From positions 705,001 to 769,000 of the forward strand of contig BSBM01000426.1 of assembly GCA_027924585.1 (NCBI GenBank): a DNA stretch of 64,000 nt, read 5' to 3'. Below are positions 11,979-23,339 of the stretch, in pieces. A program made the translations under genes and the position numbers. The notes below the pieces were generated by a model. That model searched no databases. It was not told the origin of the DNA and saw only the letters and a list, made by a program, of their open reading frames with translations. The DNA comes from Larix kaempferi. Taxonomy: Eukaryota > Streptophyta > Pinopsida > Pinales > Pinaceae. The stretch's first letter is position 1; each line of letters opens with the position of its first letter.

Positions 11979-12665
11979 CTACCCATCCACAAACTCGTCA
12001 TTGGTTGGTTCCACGTAGCGCAGCCCTTCCGCAGGATCAAGTGGTGCAATTACCCTCATTTCATGATTCTCGAATGACATCGTCCTTTTCTTAAAATTGA
12101 CGATTGCTTGGTTTTCCATGGCCCAGTCTATCCCCAGCAGTACTGGATAGGGATTGGTGTCATCCACGATATCAATGACGTCGAAATCAACATACGTCCT
12201 GATCCCCTCAATTTCAACTGGAAGTTGACATACTCAACCAAGCAGAGTGACCTTACTCTGATTTGCCAGTCGCAACTGTACCGCTGACCAGGTCATCCGC
12301 GGCTTCCCCATTGTCTCCCATGTCTGCTTGGTCAAAATATTCACATCCAAGCCCAAATCCAGAATGTAGGACTCAACATAAAATTCTCCCATTTGTGCCA
12401 ACATCCACATATCCCTTCCTGTCTTTTTCTTATGTATGCAATTAACCTTCTGTTCTAGACGTGCACCTTCCCGTCGATCTAGTAGACCAGCTATTTCTTC
12501 CAGTGCTTCTGAGTCCTTTGCCAATTCCAGAAAACTCTCCAAGAAGGCTTTTAGAGTGTTTTCCTTCCTCCACGACTTCGTTGAGTCGAATGCCGATGGC
12601 ATGTCATAGATTTCTTCTTGAAGAGGTAGCTTCCTCCTATTCCTCATTGCCTTCTGTGCCTCCAA
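11979..12665 (-). pseudogene. Element C protease region
   Basis: Two in-frame open pieces (12234-12665 and 11979-12167) form a retropepsin-like domain. The flap-side motif reads YVESYILDLGLDVNILT, where LDLGLDVN occupies the place of the usual DxGAxxN active site. LLGIDWAMENQ is the conserved second motif that follows Gypsy proteases. One or more stops separate the pieces near 12170-12234. The expected role is polyprotein processing. Confidence 0.75.
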
Positions 12666-13095
12666 TAATACATTCCTTTTGGTTTCCGCATCAAAAGTGG
12701 ACTACTTCTGTTGTGTTTGTGTTGGTCGAACATTAGTGTGTGGCCTGTCACCTACTGTCACTGCGCCTCCTCGTGTTTCTATTCCAACCATCGCATGGAT
12801 ACTTCTATCCTCTATTGATATCATCTGTACTGTGGATGGTGCATTCTGATTATTTTGGTTTTGGTTCTGGGGTGGATTCTTAGTCTGCCATTTCGCAATG
12901 AGCTGAGGGCAGTCCTCTACGTTGTGATCTACACCACTGTAATAACTTCACTGTGCTGCTGGGTTTGGGAAATCCCTCTGGTAATGCCCTTACTTTCCAC
13001 AATTGTAACATATGATTGTCCCTCTTCCCTATCCAACAGCTCCTCCATGTCCCATAACGGTGCCTCGGCCCCCGCGAAATCCTCCTCTGAAACCT

Positions 13096-13917
13096 CTACA
13101 TGGTGGCCCATACTGCGGTTGTTGGTACTATGGCTTCCCATACTGCGGTTGCTGGTACTGTGGCTTCCCATACAGCTGCTGGCCATATGGCGGTGTCGGA
13201 TACTGCGGGTTCCCATACTGCAGCTACCCGTACCACCGGTTTCTCTTCTCCCTTCATAAAATATGTGTCAGTTGTTCGATCTTGCAACAAATCATAGGCT
13301 CTACAGTCCTTCTCATCATGGCCCACTGATCGATAGAATTTACAATACAAATTCACTGGTTTCGGCACCATCTTCTGTAGGTATATGCATTCCTCCGGTC
13401 GATGCCCTCTAGTTTGGAAGATATGACACCATGACATTCCTCCCTCACGACGAGGATTTGGTGCTCCCGACTGAAAATACTCGCGGAACTTTGGGAAATT
13501 GTCTTTGTGATGTCCCTCAACTTTGCACCTAGTACACCATACGTCGCTACGGGTTTCCTTCCCCTTCTTGATATCCTCCAGCTGAAGTGTTAGATTGGCT
13601 AATTGTTCCTGGACTCTATCCATTCCTATCCCTTCCTCACCAATTGGTAAGGCCTCCATCCTCATCGCAATTTCTAGTGCTTCCACCTGTGTCGCTACTT
13701 TTTGCTGCATCAAGGGTCCACGGATGTGCGGTACTAGTCCCGCGATGAACCATTCTTTGTGTTGTAGCTCATTTATCAGAAATCTCACTTTTTCTATCAA
13801 CATCTTGTACCACTGATCGAATTCCCACACTGGTTCGTTCGGGAATTGCTTAATCTCCTTAAGCTCCGTAACATACTGCAATTCAGATTTTGGCTTTTTA
13901 AATTCATTAATCAACAA
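13096..13917 (-). pseudogene. Element C gag with three zinc-knuckle-like motifs
   Basis: This encodes a retrotransposon gag: a helical capsid-like part (FDQWYKMLIEKVRFLI, then GLVPHIRGPL) followed by three Cys/His motifs, namely CTRCKVEGHHKDNF, CHIFQTRGHRPEEC and CKFYRSVGHDEKDC. The first lacks its last Cys and the second has Phe for a Cys, so the knuckles are partly decayed. The C-terminus is an imperfect AVWEA-type repeat, from a tandem DNA repeat of about 30 bp at 13100-13220. The frame is shared with the upstream open pieces at 14572-15054, so the original gag was longer. Confidence 0.82.
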
Positions 13918-14571
13918 TGTTCTGACTTACTCCAATGTTTTGGCCGCTACTCCTGTCAAAACCCTTGTAAAATTCATGAACCAGTCTAACGCCCGACCCC
14001 TAAGGGTCGTCGCTATCTGTCCCATCTTTATGGCATCGTCCTGGACCTGCTTCACAATCTAGACTGCTTCGCATATGAACCAATACTTTTTAGGGTCTTT
14101 ATTCCTGTTCCCCTGAAAGGTAGGCATATTTTCTTCATCCATCATCTTGACGTTCCTATTATTATTATTTACTGAAGTGCTACTTTTACCGCTGCATGTA
14201 GGGCAACTCTGCGAGTAGTTTGTATTTCTTCCTATCAAGTTTGGAGTAGTGCACAGGGTTGAAGGTATGTTGTAACTTACAATCTGTCTTCCTTCTGCTT
14301 TTGGGGTATCCTGATCAACGTCTCCTTCGTAGTAAGGTCACTTCCTCCCTTGTGGTCTTGTTCCGCAACCTTTCATTCCGGTCCTCTCAGAAGACTCTCT
14401 CTCAGTCCTCCTCTTCTTCTCGGGACACCGGAATATTGCTCCACTCCTCAAGGTACCACACTCTTTGTAAGACTCCCTTAGATACTCATCATCGCTTATG
14501 TCCGTCTACCCCACATCCTTCCTTCAGATCCACATTCATGCGATACCCTCAACCTCCGCACACCGGTTTTT

Positions 14572-15054
14572 CTACTCGTCAGATGACAACCTCGATATTC
14601 CTTTTTCGCAGACAAGCATCTTAATCCACAAATTTAACAGCTGCAGGAACCTCCCCCTTGGTCCCTTGAAGAATTTCCTCTCTGTGTCGCTATACGACTT
14701 GATAGTGTCTACTGCAAATTCAGTCACGTATCCCTCAAGGATACTATCCACCCAAAAATCAATAGCCCACGATACCTTGTTATCAACTTGCTTCAGTTGT
14801 CGGATCAACTCTGGGGTCCAACAATCGGATTCAGTCTTCTAGCAGTGATTCTTTTGGAACGTCAGCTGCTCTAACGACTCATGTAGTAACACTGGGAATT
14901 CACAGAAGAATATCTCATGGATGTCTGAATAAATATATTTCTCCAAGCACCTAGTCGTTGTTTGTCTAGGGTCCCACTTCTTTCTCTCTACGAAATCCTC
15001 TGCTTTCTTATCAAGCCAGTCTTGGATCTCTGGTTTTGTCGGATGCCACAACAT
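14572..15054 (-). pseudogene. N-terminal region of the element C gag polyprotein
   Basis: Two open pieces (14839-15054 and 14572-14808) share one frame and are separated by a TAG. The protein starts MLWHPTKPEIQDWLDKK, followed by AEDFVERKKW. It is charged and helical in appearance and has no motif I can name. It lies between the primer-binding site and gag, in frame with gag, so it is probably the matrix-like N-terminus of the same polyprotein. Confidence 0.6.
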
Positions 15055-15076
15055 ATCCTCTTCTTTTCTTCCTCAA

Positions 15077-15095
15077 GGTCCCGGCAACGAAACCA
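15077..15095 (-). other. Primer-binding site of element C
   Basis: The minus strand reads TGGTTTCGTTGCCGGGACC two bases inside the 5' LTR. It begins with TGG, as expected for the complement of a tRNA CCA end. The tRNA is not initiator Met; which one it is cannot be settled by eye. Confidence 0.75.
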
Positions 15096-15097
15096 TT

Positions 15098-15850
15098 TGT
15101 TGACGCAGCGTTTGTCGACAGGGGTTCATTTCACACTGTCGTCAACAAACTACCAACCCAAACTCCCTTATACACCGGCCCGGAAAGGTATAACCCTTTC
15201 CAACAACACTTGCGGAGCAAGTGTAGTCTCACCCGAGATGGATAAGGGGGCTGCAGGAACCAAGTTTCTACAGTGGAGTTGAGGATATGAATCCAACACA
15301 CATTACCCTTGTAGAAACCAGAGATTATGACTTCCACAGCATCCTATCACTTTATCATTCTCATATTAATTCATTCGCAAATTTCAACAGATAACAACTA
15401 TTTGCAACAACATGCTTAATCTACCTATTCATATCGACAATAATCCTTAAACCCAGAGCATAGTCGCATCAATTAAACCTACAACAACATAATAGACATT
15501 CACATTCATCATCACATCAAGATAGACACAGAAATTGCACGATAATCGTACATCCTCATGCATTCATTAAACCCTACGGAATGAACTTCGCAGAAACAGT
15601 CAATACTCTGTGCGGATACAAAGCAGACCAAAAGATCGAATCTATCATCAACAACTGGATGCTCTTAGGCTTACAATCCTACTCTATTTATATGCTTCTA
15701 TTGTATTACAAAATGGTCCACATGACCAATTCTAACTAAATTAACTATTCTTGCGCTTCCACGAACTCCGTGAATGGTCCTTCTTTCACAGATTGACCCT
15801 TTCGCACCTGTCAGCTTCCACACTTCCTGTGGACTTATCCCGTGCCAACA
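15098..15850 (-). repeat. 5' LTR of element C
   Basis: The termini are TGTTGACG (15098) and GCCAACA (15850). It is the partner of 9009-9745. TAGTT follows at 15851-15855 as the right target-site duplication. Confidence 0.92.
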
Positions 15851-15855
15851 TAGTT

Positions 15856-16148
15856 CCCCAGTCTTGGTATGCTAATGCGAAAATGTGCCAATGCGTCATC
15901 TAAAATTCTGCGATAGCTATAGGTTTTCTCGACCAGTTGCTCTACGACTATTGAACTTTGGTATCCTGGGTTTGGAGTCCTCTTCTTCATTTGATTTTTT
16001 GGCCATTGAAGCCATGTAAATGAATACCATAAATTGATGCTAGGATTAACCCATCAAACGTTTCCCTGGGAAGCATCTTCCTTGAGGCATTGTTATCCAA
16101 TTTGTGTGATCTGTACTGCTTATTTTAAGTCAACGATGGAGCATGTGT
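15856..16148. other. Unassigned flank right of element C
   Basis: Before the element inserted, this was continuous with 9003. No gene or repeat is recognised in it. Confidence 0.4.
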
Positions 16149-16526
16149 GAAAGAGATAGTTTGAATTCTACAAATTAAAATTTGTTTGACTGGTGTGAAA
16201 GCATCTGTACAAATATGAATAGTAAAGCTGGATTGATTTGAGGTTCATAGACAATGTATGAATTTTTTTCTTGTTTGTTGCAAAGTTTGCGAGGAAACAA
16301 TGTTGCTTTACAAGTTTTCCTCATGCATAGTTGGTGTGAAAGAGATAGCTCGAATTCTACAAATTAAAATTTCTTTGACTAGTGTGAAAGCATCTGCACA
16401 AATACGAATAGTGAAGCTGGCTTGATTTGAGGTTCATAGACAATGCATGAATTTTTTTATTGTTTGTTGCAAATTTTGTGAGGAAACAATGTTGCTTGTA
16501 CAAGTTCTCCTCATGCATAGTTTAAG
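16149..16526. repeat. Tandem duplication, two 189-bp units
   Basis: Both units begin GAAAGAGATAG (16149 and 16338) and run through CTACAAATTAAAATTT, TTGATTTGAGGTTCATAGAC and a shared TCATGCATAG end. They differ at scattered positions, so the duplication is not recent. The open frame on the minus strand across it is not protein-like. Confidence 0.85.
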
Positions 16527-17112
16527 AAAAAATCTATAGACATTTTTATGTCGAGCTCCTTTGATGATTTTGTTGAAAGCTATATCTTGAAAGGAAACTG
16601 TGGTTGTTTCTAATTTGTCCAGTCTTCCTTGGTTTACAAACCTAAAAGCAAAGTCATTGTTTATCACTTGGATTTTGTGCATCACTTCCATTTTGCCACC
16701 TCCACTTTTAATTATTATTTAGGTTTCTATTGATTTGCAATAAGAATTGATGCTTTTCTCCTGTCTTCCTAGACTAGATACACTAGTTTTAATGACGTCA
16801 AAAGCATGGCCTATGGCCAGAGGCTGCTAGACCATGGGTTGTTGCAACTATGCAGTAGCGTCATCACTCTCTTTCTCGACCTCAAATACCACGCAAACAC
16901 CTTAGCTTTAGGAATTGATCTAGGCATTGGTAACCTTGCATTCAAACATAAACACATTGTGTGAGGCACACTCAACCTATTTTTACTATCTCATCATTAC
17001 ACGAATGGGCGTATATATCTTAGAATTTGGGGTGGACTACTCTTTATGCTTTTCCTATATTGGAAAAGGATAAGACAAATGTATGATGTAGATTGATTTT
17101 ACGCAAGACGTT
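16527..17112. other. Gene-free sequence
   Basis: No feature is recognised. A 16-85-residue minus-strand frame ending here overlaps the tandem duplication and looks accidental. Confidence 0.5.
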
Positions 17113-17224
17113 CAAAATTCCAAATAAACAATTATAAAATAAAAATAAATTAAAGAGTGCCTTTAACTCAAAATTCCAAATAAACAATTATAAAATAAAA
17201 ATAAATTAAAGAGTGCCTTTAACT
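17113..17224. repeat. Perfect 56-bp tandem duplication
   Basis: Two identical 56-bp units (17113-17168 and 17169-17224) start CAAAATTCCAAATAAACA and end TGCCTTTAACT. Their identity suggests a recent slippage or repair event. Confidence 0.93.
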
Positions 17225-17267
17225 AACGACGAGAGTTTTTTTAATAGTTAAAGTTAAAAAAAATAGT

Positions 17268-17820
17268 TATTTCAATTATTTAATAATAAAGCGTTAGTTC
17301 AACTCTAAGCTCAAAGGCAATTTCTCGAGTTCATTTCAATTATTTAATAATAAAGAATGAGTTCAATGGTTTTATTTCATTTATTTAATAATAAAAAGTG
17401 AGTTCAACAACGATCTCAAGGGAAAGTTCCTCAGTTCATTTCAATTATTTAATAATAAAGAGTGAGTTCAGCGAGTTCATTTAAATTATTTAATAATAAA
17501 GAGTGAGTTCAATGAGTTCATTTAAATTATTTAATAATAAAGAGTTACTTCAACAACGAACTTAAAGGTGAGTTTCTAAGTTTTTTTAACACTGAAAGTG
17601 TGAGTTATTTCAATTATTTAATAATAATGAGTTATTTCAAGTCCAAGCTCATGGGCAAGTTCTTGAGTTCATTTCAATTATTTAATAATAAAGAGTGACT
17701 TGACCAGCTTGAGGGAGAGTTTATGAGATTTTTAATAATGGAAGGACGAGTTATTTCAATTATTTAATAATAAAGACTAAGTTTAATGAGTTCTTTTCAA
17801 TTATTTACTAATTTTAAGCA
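17268..17820. repeat. AT-rich tandem array with TTATTTAATAATAA core
   Basis: About nine copies of TTCAATTATTTAATAATAA followed by AGAGTGAGTTCAA-like sequence occur at irregular spacing (about 40-85 bp). They alternate with a spacer of the type AGCTCAAAGGCAAGTTCTCGAG. The pattern is a degenerate minisatellite with a higher-order structure. Confidence 0.88.
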
Positions 17821-18083
17821 TAACAAATAAATTGAATAAGATCTAATGCTCACCACTTATAACCATTGAATCACAACAAGACATTTCTTAGCATGGAAGC
17901 AAAGATGGTGGGCCAAAATAGAGCATAATGAACCCCAAAATTATATGGATATTGATAGCTAAGAAAATGTGACCATCTGGATCTCAATTAGTAACTCTGG
18001 ATCTATAGATCTTAGTATTTCCATCTAAACATTGAAATTCCCACAACCATGTTAGTAGAATATTAGAAACAAACATTTACATC

Positions 18084-18386
18084 TTGAAATCAATCTCGGC
18101 TCTTTTGATGCTTGCAAGGGACAGTCTGCATCTATTGTTCATTCTCACGACGGTCCTTATGGTATTGGCCTTAACTTTCTCTCTTGGAGTCGATGTTGGT
18201 AGAGACCATTGGACTCACCACTCGATCATACACAGGTATATGTATTTGGATGCTTGTACTGCAATTTCCCTTTTATTATTATTACATTACGTTTGTAAGC
18301 TAACCCTTGATACCTTACTTGCAGGTATTGAGCGTTGTTTTTCGGAGGCCGAGGGTGCTCTCTATTTAACTCCCACACAGTTGTAG
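18084..18386 (+). other. Unrecognised open frame containing splice-like sites
   Basis: A 100-residue frame with two hydrophobic stretches (LHLLFILTTVLMVLALTF near residues 16-33, then a Leu-rich stretch near 60-70). Inside it, CACAG/GTATATG at about 18236 and TTGCAG/GTATTG at about 18325 look like intron borders, so the frame crosses what could be an 89-bp intron. I do not recognise the protein. It may be an exon relic or chance. Confidence 0.25.
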
Positions 18387-18419
18387 TCATGGATTTGGGC
18401 AATGAATTTCCAGGTATGC

Positions 18420-19029
18420 CAAATTCTTGGTTGCTCCATGAGGGGAAACTTGTACCCTATGCTAGCACTTGTACCCTATGCTAGCCCAGGATTTCTGTGA
18501 GAGGAAAGACATTGAGATGGGTTGGGAACTCAACTAATTATTGTAAAATATCTGTGGAAACATGTTTTGTTTATGGACAGGATAGAACATAAAGATTCAC
18601 TGTGATTTTGTAAGGAATTGTCGATCTGCTTAATAAATATACAATGATTGGTAAGGAAGTGGTTTCTCCAGTATCAATTGGTTACCTATAAATGGTTTGT
18701 TTATTGTGTATTCATGTTATAGAAAATATGGTGGTCATCGAGCCTTTCTTGGATAATCTTGTTATACCTATTTATACTTGGGTGAACCCATGGTTTAGAC
18801 TCGTGGAATTAATATCTATCATCTATGTTTGAAACTCCTTACTGGTGATTGTATGAGGAGGAAGACTGTCTTCAACTCGCAATCTATTGATAACAACACT
18901 TATCTTTCATTCGAAATGTATGCAGTTACAATTCAAGCTAGTTTAAGGTGGTCGACGCTAAGATTGTAATGAACTAGTATTCTTGATGAGTTTTAGTATG
19001 ATATAATGTATATAGTATATACAACCTGT
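18420..19029. other. Gene-free sequence
   Basis: Nothing is recognised apart from a short direct repeat, CTTGTACCCTATGCTAGC, at about 18449 and 18469. Confidence 0.5.
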
Positions 19030-19830
19030 ACAAGGCTCATCCTCATAACTAGTGAATACATATTTTATGTTGTAGCTTGTGATGTATATGAAGGAGTTTC
19101 TCCATGATTCCCTTTAGCCTATTCAGCCTTAGAATATACATCTATGAATATCGATGCTTATAATTTATATTTGTTTATGGTTAAATTATTTTATTATCCT
19201 ATAGGAGATTCGACTCTTGACTGCATAATAGTTTACTTGTCTTTATATTAAAAATAAAAAAGGCTGTAGGTTATTCCTACATCCATATTCAAATGAATAT
19301 TTGATTTATATATATTAGTAAGTCTTGTTAATAGTCTCAAGCCTAACGGCATTAATCTTATACATACATTTCGACCTTACTTATGATGTTGACAATGATA
19401 TGTATGTGAATGTGTATTCATTATAATAATTAAAATATAGATAACAATATTAGGTTGGCTGTAGTTTCAACAACCATAACAAATAGTTATATTAGGGTGG
19501 CTGTAGTTTCAACAACCATAACAAATAGTTATCAAGGTTATTTATATATGCATCGTGTCGATAATAAGTTTTGCCTTTTTATGGGATTCAACCGATGGTC
19601 GATACTCTTAAACAATGTTTCAACTTGTTTAATTAGAAGAATAATAATATATTTGTTTATTATTTGGTCACTGCTTATTACTTGGTAGGAGTAGTTTACA
19701 TCGGATTTTGATTCTTGTTTTGTTTATATTTATTATAAGATATTATTTGTTTATAGTTCTATTATATAAATAGCTATCAAATATTATTGTTTATATAATA
19801 TTTTTGCATAAGTCTAGAATATAAAGTTAG
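19030..19830. repeat. Dispersed repeat X, copy 1
   Basis: This matches 52309-52975 in the same orientation, from the CTCATAANTNGTGAAT start through TGTTGTAGCTTGTGATGTAT, GAGATTCGAC, TTACTTGTCTTTAT, GTCACTGCTTATTACTTGG and GTCTAGAATATA. Copy 1 has an internal duplication of GGTGGCTGTAGTTTCAACAA (about 19455 and 19497) and extra sequence near 19560-19650. No coding capacity. It may be an LTR or non-autonomous element, but its ends are not defined. Confidence 0.8.
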
Positions 19831-19944
19831 ACCAATTTAAAATTTTGTAAACAACAATATCTAAAACAAGATATAACCCTAATTGCCTCTAGGCTACAGT
19901 TCAATATGAGGGAGATCTTGTAACATGTGTGTGTTTGTCGAGTA

Positions 19945-20360
19945 TTTGTCAAGTAACAAAATAATACAAAGTAAAAAGTAATAAATATTATGTCAGCCAT
20001 AAACAAAAAAGAATAATACAAGTAAAAAGTAAATATGAGACTTAAACTAAAGACTTTAGAGCTTAGGATTAGGTGATAAATATTATGTCGGTCATAAGCA
20101 AAAAAGAATAATACAAAGTAAAAAGTAAATATGAGACTTAAATTAGAGACTTTACTTTTTACTTTTAATACAAAGTAAGAAGAAAATATGAGATATTAAA
20201 GTGTTTGTTGAGTAACAAAATAATACAAAGTAAACAAAAAAGAATAATACAAAGTAAAAAGTAATAAATATTATGTCGGACATAAACAAAAAAAGAATAA
20301 TACAGAGTAAAAAGTAAATATGAGACTTAAACTAGAGACTTAGAGCTTAGGATTAGGTGG
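19945..20360. repeat. Tandem array with a unit of about 95 bp
   Basis: The unit contains ATAAATATTATGTCNG, AAGAATAATACAAAG, TAAAAAGTAAATATGAGAC and GCTTAGGATTAGGTG. Starts are visible at 19981, 20076 and 20264, spaced by one and two periods of about 94-95 bp. The middle unit is rearranged. Confidence 0.8.
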
Positions 20361-20428
20361 TTAAGGTATTACACTCAAGGAAACTTGATAGAGCCTAGGA
20401 TTTAGATCTATGCTGATATAAAAACAGA

Positions 20429-21710
20429 TGTAGAATTCTTCAAACTTTAAATATAATAACATAACAACAGTGAACTATTATAAACATATTATAAATAGAA
20501 GTATCCATTTTTACCTTTATATTGTTTAACTAACATAATATAATTAACATCTAATAATAATATGTTATCTAAGAAAATATACTAACCTTATACAGAAAGA
20601 TTAAGTATTATAAAAATATAAAAAATAGGTAATGAAATATGATTTTTCTCAAGAATGCAACGCACATAATAAAACATCTAACCATTCTTAGAAAAAATAC
20701 TTACAAAAGAAACTTGTTAAACAATTAAAGATATAAATAAATTTATTAAACATTTCTATGAATAGTAAAAAACAAAACTTAGCTCTGCAAAAAAGTTCCA
20801 TATATACAAAATAATCATAATCCTCTATAAATAACAAAATAAATTTATTAAACATTTCTATGAATAGTAAAAACCAAAAATTATCTCTGCAAAACAGTTC
20901 TATATATACAAATAATCATAATCCTCTATAAATAACAAAATGAATAAAATAATAGACTGTAATCATTTTCTTCTAGAGAACTTATAAATAAAGATAGATA
21001 TACTTATCAACTTTAAAGAAACCAACTTATTAGGGAACTTTCACGTTTCTCCATTTTGCCTAGTGAATCACCCATGAGCTGAGGCAAGCAAGCTAAAAGA
21101 CCAATGACTTAGGGAATACTTGTTACCGTGAATTTCTAATAAAATCATATTCCAACCATGGTCCCTCGTGGACATACCATATTTATGTTCATGTTCAATG
21201 AGCGCTCAAAAACTTTAAGTGAACCCTCTAGTAACTAGGAACCATTACCTCCTGTAATGTTCTCTCTAGGTTATTTCATTCTTAAGAGGAAGGCTTTGTT
21301 CACTATTATGCTACTCTCTCTTTGATAGGAAAAAGTGTGTCTCCTTTCTTCTCTGGTCTTCTTTCTATTATTTTCTTTCCTTTCAAGAAGTAGTTATGGT
21401 TTTCTTTGAATTCTCCCCATTTATTTTTATTCTTTATTTATTTAATGTTTGTGTTTCCTCACTTTGTTTAACCTCTTTCTTTTAATTCTTTTATGAATTC
21501 TTAGTAAGTCATTTTTCTTCTAGCATGCTTGGCCCTTCTTCATAAGTAGATGTTCCGAAACAAGTTTGGAAGTATAAGATAAAATAATGTAGATAATCAC
21601 ATCATTAATTATCCATGATGTCTTAGAGTCTTGAACTCAACATCAAAACCAAATGTATCTAAGTCCTCAAAGAATTTATTAACAAGGGGGTACAAACGTG
21701 GGATATTACA
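20429..21710 (-). repeat. 3' LTR of element A
   Basis: On the minus strand it begins TGTAATATCCCA (21710) and ends CTACA (20429). It aligns with 57927-59157 over its length at a level I judge as roughly 80-85% by eye. A 102-bp internal tandem duplication (unit starts near 20738 and 20840, TAAATTTATTAAACATTTC) is present here but single in the other copy. Confidence 0.85.
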
Positions 21711-21726
21711 TCCCATCTCCCTTAAA
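21711..21726 (-). other. Polypurine tract of element A
   Basis: The minus strand reads AAGGGAGATGGGA directly before the LTR start TGTAATATCC, as expected for the plus-strand primer. Confidence 0.8.
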
Positions 21727-21759
21727 AACAATAGTGTCCCAGTGTTAGCATATTTTATT

Positions 21760-23334
21760 TCAATTTTGGAATAGGGAGTAATATGCTTCTCTCATAGTAT
21801 CTTCCCTTTCCCAAGTGGCCTCTTCAGGACCGAAGTGCTTCCATTTCACTTTCAATTGGACAATAGCTCACTTCTAGATCTATACTTCTTTCTTCTCAAG
21901 TATACAAAGGGGTTCTAGTAGGAATTACCCTTCAGGATCTACCTGCGATAGGTTCCAATTGATTATGTGTTTAGAATCATAAACATGTTTATGTAATAAA
22001 GATACATTAAAGACATTATGAACTTTAACATGAGCAGGTAAAGCAAGTTTATAGGCCACATGACCTATCTTAGCCAATATTTCAATTGGCCTTCAATATC
22101 TAGGAGCCAATTCTCTACACTTTCCCAATTTTAGAGAGCTTCTTTTTGCTTTAACTTTTAAAGATACATGCTCTCCAATCTAACACTCTTTATCCTTTTT
22201 TGTTTTGTTGGCATAGATTTTATGCATGTCATGTGCCTCTTTAAAATTCTGTTGTACCTTATTGACTATATTTTCTAGAGCTTTTAGTAGATCTGGTTCC
22301 AATATCAACATGTCCACTGGGTTGTCCAAGTCACATGAGTGCTGCATTTCCTTCCATATAAAACTTCAAAAGGATTCATAGTGGTAGATGTTTGATATAT
22401 CCATTGTTATATGCAAATTATACTAACTTTATGTAGTCTTCTGAGTGAGATGGATTATACATGACATACATCATAAACATATCTTCTAATATCTTATAGG
22501 TACGTTCAGTTTTCCCATCCGTCTGTGGGTGATAAGCAGTGTTGAAATTTAGTTGAGTGTTCAACCTGAAAAATAAAGCTTTCCAAAAGTTCCCTGTGAA
22601 CTTTGTGTCCCTATCAGAAATGATAGTTTTTGGTATGTCATGAATTCTAAAAAACTTCTTTTAGGAAAATGTCTACAATATGTGTATCCTTATAGGTTGA
22701 TTTCATAGGAATAAAATGTGCATCCTTTGAAAGTTTATAAACTACTACTAAGATTGAATCATGTTGTCTTTTACTTTTAGGTAACCCAGTGTAAAATCCA
22801 TGCTGATCACCTCCCACTTCCATTCAGGATTGGGCAAGGAATAGAGTAATCTAGTTGGATGTTGGCATTCAGTTTTAACTACTTGACATTCCTAACAACT
22901 TGTTATGTATTGTGCTACATATGTTTTTAGTTTAGGCCGAAAAAAAATTATTTTTGATAGCAAAGATTATCTTTTGATATATAGGATGTCTCAAATAAGG
23001 ATTTTTATGAAATGAATGCAATATGTCAGATATGATATTTTCTTCTTTGGGTACATACAGTCTATTGTTAGACCATAATAACCATTTTTCATCAATTATG
23101 TATTCTTGTTGTTACTATCCGAATTCATTTTTCTACAATTTTTTGTTTGTTTTTGCATAAAAACTAACATTTTTAGAAGCTTCCCTAATTTTTTAACACA
23201 AATCAGATTCAATTTGACTAGTTATTACTTCATAAATGACATGTATTCTTCTGGTTAATGCATCTTCCACTTTTTTTTCTTTTTTTTTTTTCGTTGGATG
23301 TGTTTTACTTCAAAATTATATTCACTAAGGAAGG
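21760..23334 (-). pseudogene. Element A integrase and C-terminal chromodomain-like tail
   Basis: This is the 3' part of a Gypsy pol gene, readable in pieces. The integrase core is recognised by YHPQTDGKTERT at about 22500-22545 (catalytic Glu region). The extreme C-terminus (about 21760-21860) reads VKWKHFGPEEATWE and ends LFQN before a TGA, the conserved chromodomain-like ending of plant chromoviruses. Many stops and shifts lie between. At the 5' edge of this piece, RNase H residues FLSEYNFEVKHIQ continue the sequence interrupted by the Athila-like insertion. Confidence 0.8.
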
Positions 23335-23339
23335 CTAAC
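23335..23339. repeat. Target-site duplication CTAAC (left copy, Athila-like)
   Basis: CTAAC immediately precedes the LTR start at 23340 and is repeated at 43849-43853 directly after the other LTR. It lies inside the RNase H codons of element A. Confidence 0.92.

Larger units (their letters stand above)
9009..15850 (-). mobile_element. Ty3/Gypsy element C, RT/INT deleted
   Basis: Two direct LTRs of 737 and 753 bp begin TGTTGACG and end GCCAACA, and a perfect 5-bp target duplication (TAGTT) flanks them. The internal 5.35 kb on the minus strand holds a gag polyprotein, protease, a second gag-like domain and the segment just before reverse transcriptase. RT, RNase H and integrase are missing, so this is a non-autonomous deletion derivative. 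LTR differences are mostly C/T and G/A transitions, as expected after long methylation. Confidence 0.93.

Noticed and set aside
12929-13329. Repeat-rich frames on both strands (Ser/Asn/His and Cys/Gly/Tyr types)
   Set aside because: They are shadow frames of the roughly 30-bp repeat at the end of element C gag.
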